Assembly: GCA_017508825.1 (NCBI GenBank)
Contig: JAFWRC010000003.1
Location: forward strand, 1-32,055
DNA from: Lachnospiraceae bacterium
Lineage (GTDB): Bacteria; Bacillota; Clostridia; Lachnospirales; Lachnospiraceae
Reading direction: 5' to 3'
Length of the DNA: 32,055 nucleotides
Positions 31,337 through 32,055 of the stretch are shown here, one piece after another. The first letter of the stretch is position 1, and each line of letters starts with the position of its first letter. A program made the position numbers and the translations under genes. Under the pieces are notes generated by a model. That model was not told the DNA's origin, searched no databases, and saw nothing but the letters and a program-made list of their open reading frames with translations.

Positions 31337-32055
31337 ATGGCATTATTTGAATCATATGAAAGAAGAGAGCCGCAGATCCTTGCTTGTCTGAAAGAGTATG
31401 GCATTTCTTCCATCGAAGAGTGCAAGGAGATCACTGAGGCTGCAGGCATTGATGTATATAAGCTGATCGAAGGCATTCAGCCGATCTGCTTCGAAAATGC
31501 AAAGTGGGCTTACACCGTAGGCGCTGCTATCGCGATCAAGAAGAACTGCCGCAAGGCTTCCGAGGCTGCTGCAGCGATCGGTATTGGTCTGCAGGCATTC
31601 TGCATCCCGGGTTCCGTTGCTGACCGCCGTAAGGTAGGTCTGGGCCATGGTAACCTCGGCAAGATGCTTCTGGAAGAGGATACTGAGTGCTTCGCATTCC
31701 TGGCTGGTCACGAGTCTTTCGCAGCTGCAGAAGGTGCGATCGGTATCGCTGAGAAGGCAAACAAGGTTCGCCAGAAGCCGCTGCGCGTTATCCTGAACGG
31801 TCTGGGCAAAGATGCTGCACAGATCATCTCCCGTATCAACGGCTTTACTTATGTTGAGACCAAATACAACTACTTTACCGGCGAGGTAGAGGAAGTATTC
31901 CGCAAGTGCTACTCCAAGGATCCGGAGTCACCGCGTGCAAAGGTTAACTGCTACGGCGCAAACGACGTACAGGAAGGTGTTGCGATCATGTGGAAGGAGA
32001 ACGTGGATGTATCCATTACCGGTAACTCCACCAACCCGACCCGTTTCCAGCATCC
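31337..32055 (+). CDS. GGGtGRT family protein (3' end outside window)
   Basis: 239 codons are present before the window ends; family members run to about 330 aa, so the C-terminus and the motif that names the family are missing. The visible part (MALFESYERREPQILACLKE, GIGLQAFCIPGSVADRRKVG, RVILNGLGKDAAQIISRING, VNCYGANDVQEG) fits the GGGtGRT family that accompanies NifU-like scaffolds. Its biochemical role is not established. GGAGGAG before the ATG gives strong translation, and cotranscription with the scaffold gene is clear from the 15-base gap. Confidence 0.85.
   Translation, partial: MALFESYERREPQILACLKEYGISSIEECKEITEAAGIDVYKLIEGIQPICFENAKWAYTVGAAIAIKKNCRKASEAAAAIGIGLQAFCIPGSVADRRKVGLGHGNLGKMLLEEDTECFAFLAGHESFAAAEGAIGIAEKANKVRQKPLRVILNGLGKDAAQIISRINGFTYVETKYNYFTGEVEEVFRKCYSKDPESPRAKVNCYGANDVQEGVAIMWKENVDVSITGNSTNPTRFQH

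Overview
The window looks like the chromosome of a Gram-positive anaerobe of the class Clostridia, most likely Lachnospiraceae. This is inferred from gene content and order only: rho followed by rpmE, a YqhQ-type DUF1385 gene, prmC and prfA; a class B sortase; a one-step meso-diaminopimelate dehydrogenase; cytoplasmic GH5/GH3 glycosidases; a secreted protein with FDxxYYAxxNPDV repeats; and a NifU-like/GGGtGRT pair. Start sites carry strong GGAGG-type ribosome binding sites, and many operons end in near-perfect hairpin plus T-tract terminators. I see no rRNA, tRNA, CRISPR array, transposase or prophage gene, and no stretch over 300 bases without a gene.

Layout. (1) 1-1842, minus strand: a radical SAM protein cut by the window edge, directly behind a malic enzyme. 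(2) 2079-7967, plus: housekeeping genes rho, rpmE, DUF1385, prmC and prfA, then sortase B. (3) 8002-14363: an AraC-type regulator (minus) divergent from a cytosolic diguanylate cyclase with a sugar-binding-protein-like sensor, followed by GH5 and GH3 glycosidases. This looks like a sensing and breakdown unit for imported oligosaccharides. (4) 14496-20568: a six-gene operon with its own promoter and terminator. It encodes an SPFH protein with three C-terminal zinc ribbons, a four-helix membrane protein, a zinc-ribbon protein, a 551-aa coiled-coil membrane protein, a 55-aa acidic protein and a membrane TPR-MORN protein. (5) 20617-21326: a small unit with a 24-codon hydrophobic ORF and an unknown 165-aa protein. 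(6) 21419-24393: a second SPFH protein, a ribbon-helix-helix regulator, a putative papain-like cysteine peptidase and an acyl-ACP thioesterase, behind a promoter overlapped by a 19-bp palindrome. (7) 24426-25651: a secreted repeat protein bracketed by REP-like palindromes. (8) ddh. (9) 26841-30052: a double-zinc-ribbon multi-span membrane protein and a TPM-domain protein. (10) 30055-32055: a short DtxR/MntR-type regulator divergent from a NifU-like scaffold and a GGGtGRT protein.

The most interesting content is the membrane-associated set in (4), (6) and (9). In Bacillus subtilis the operon pspA-ydjG-ydjH-ydjI encodes PspA, a zinc-ribbon membrane protein, a TPM protein and an SPFH protein. 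Recognisable equivalents of YdjG, YdjH and YdjI lie here within about 16 kb, without PspA, with a second SPFH protein and several unrecognised partners. I infer an expanded membrane-microdomain or envelope-stress system. No experiment or database search supports this here.
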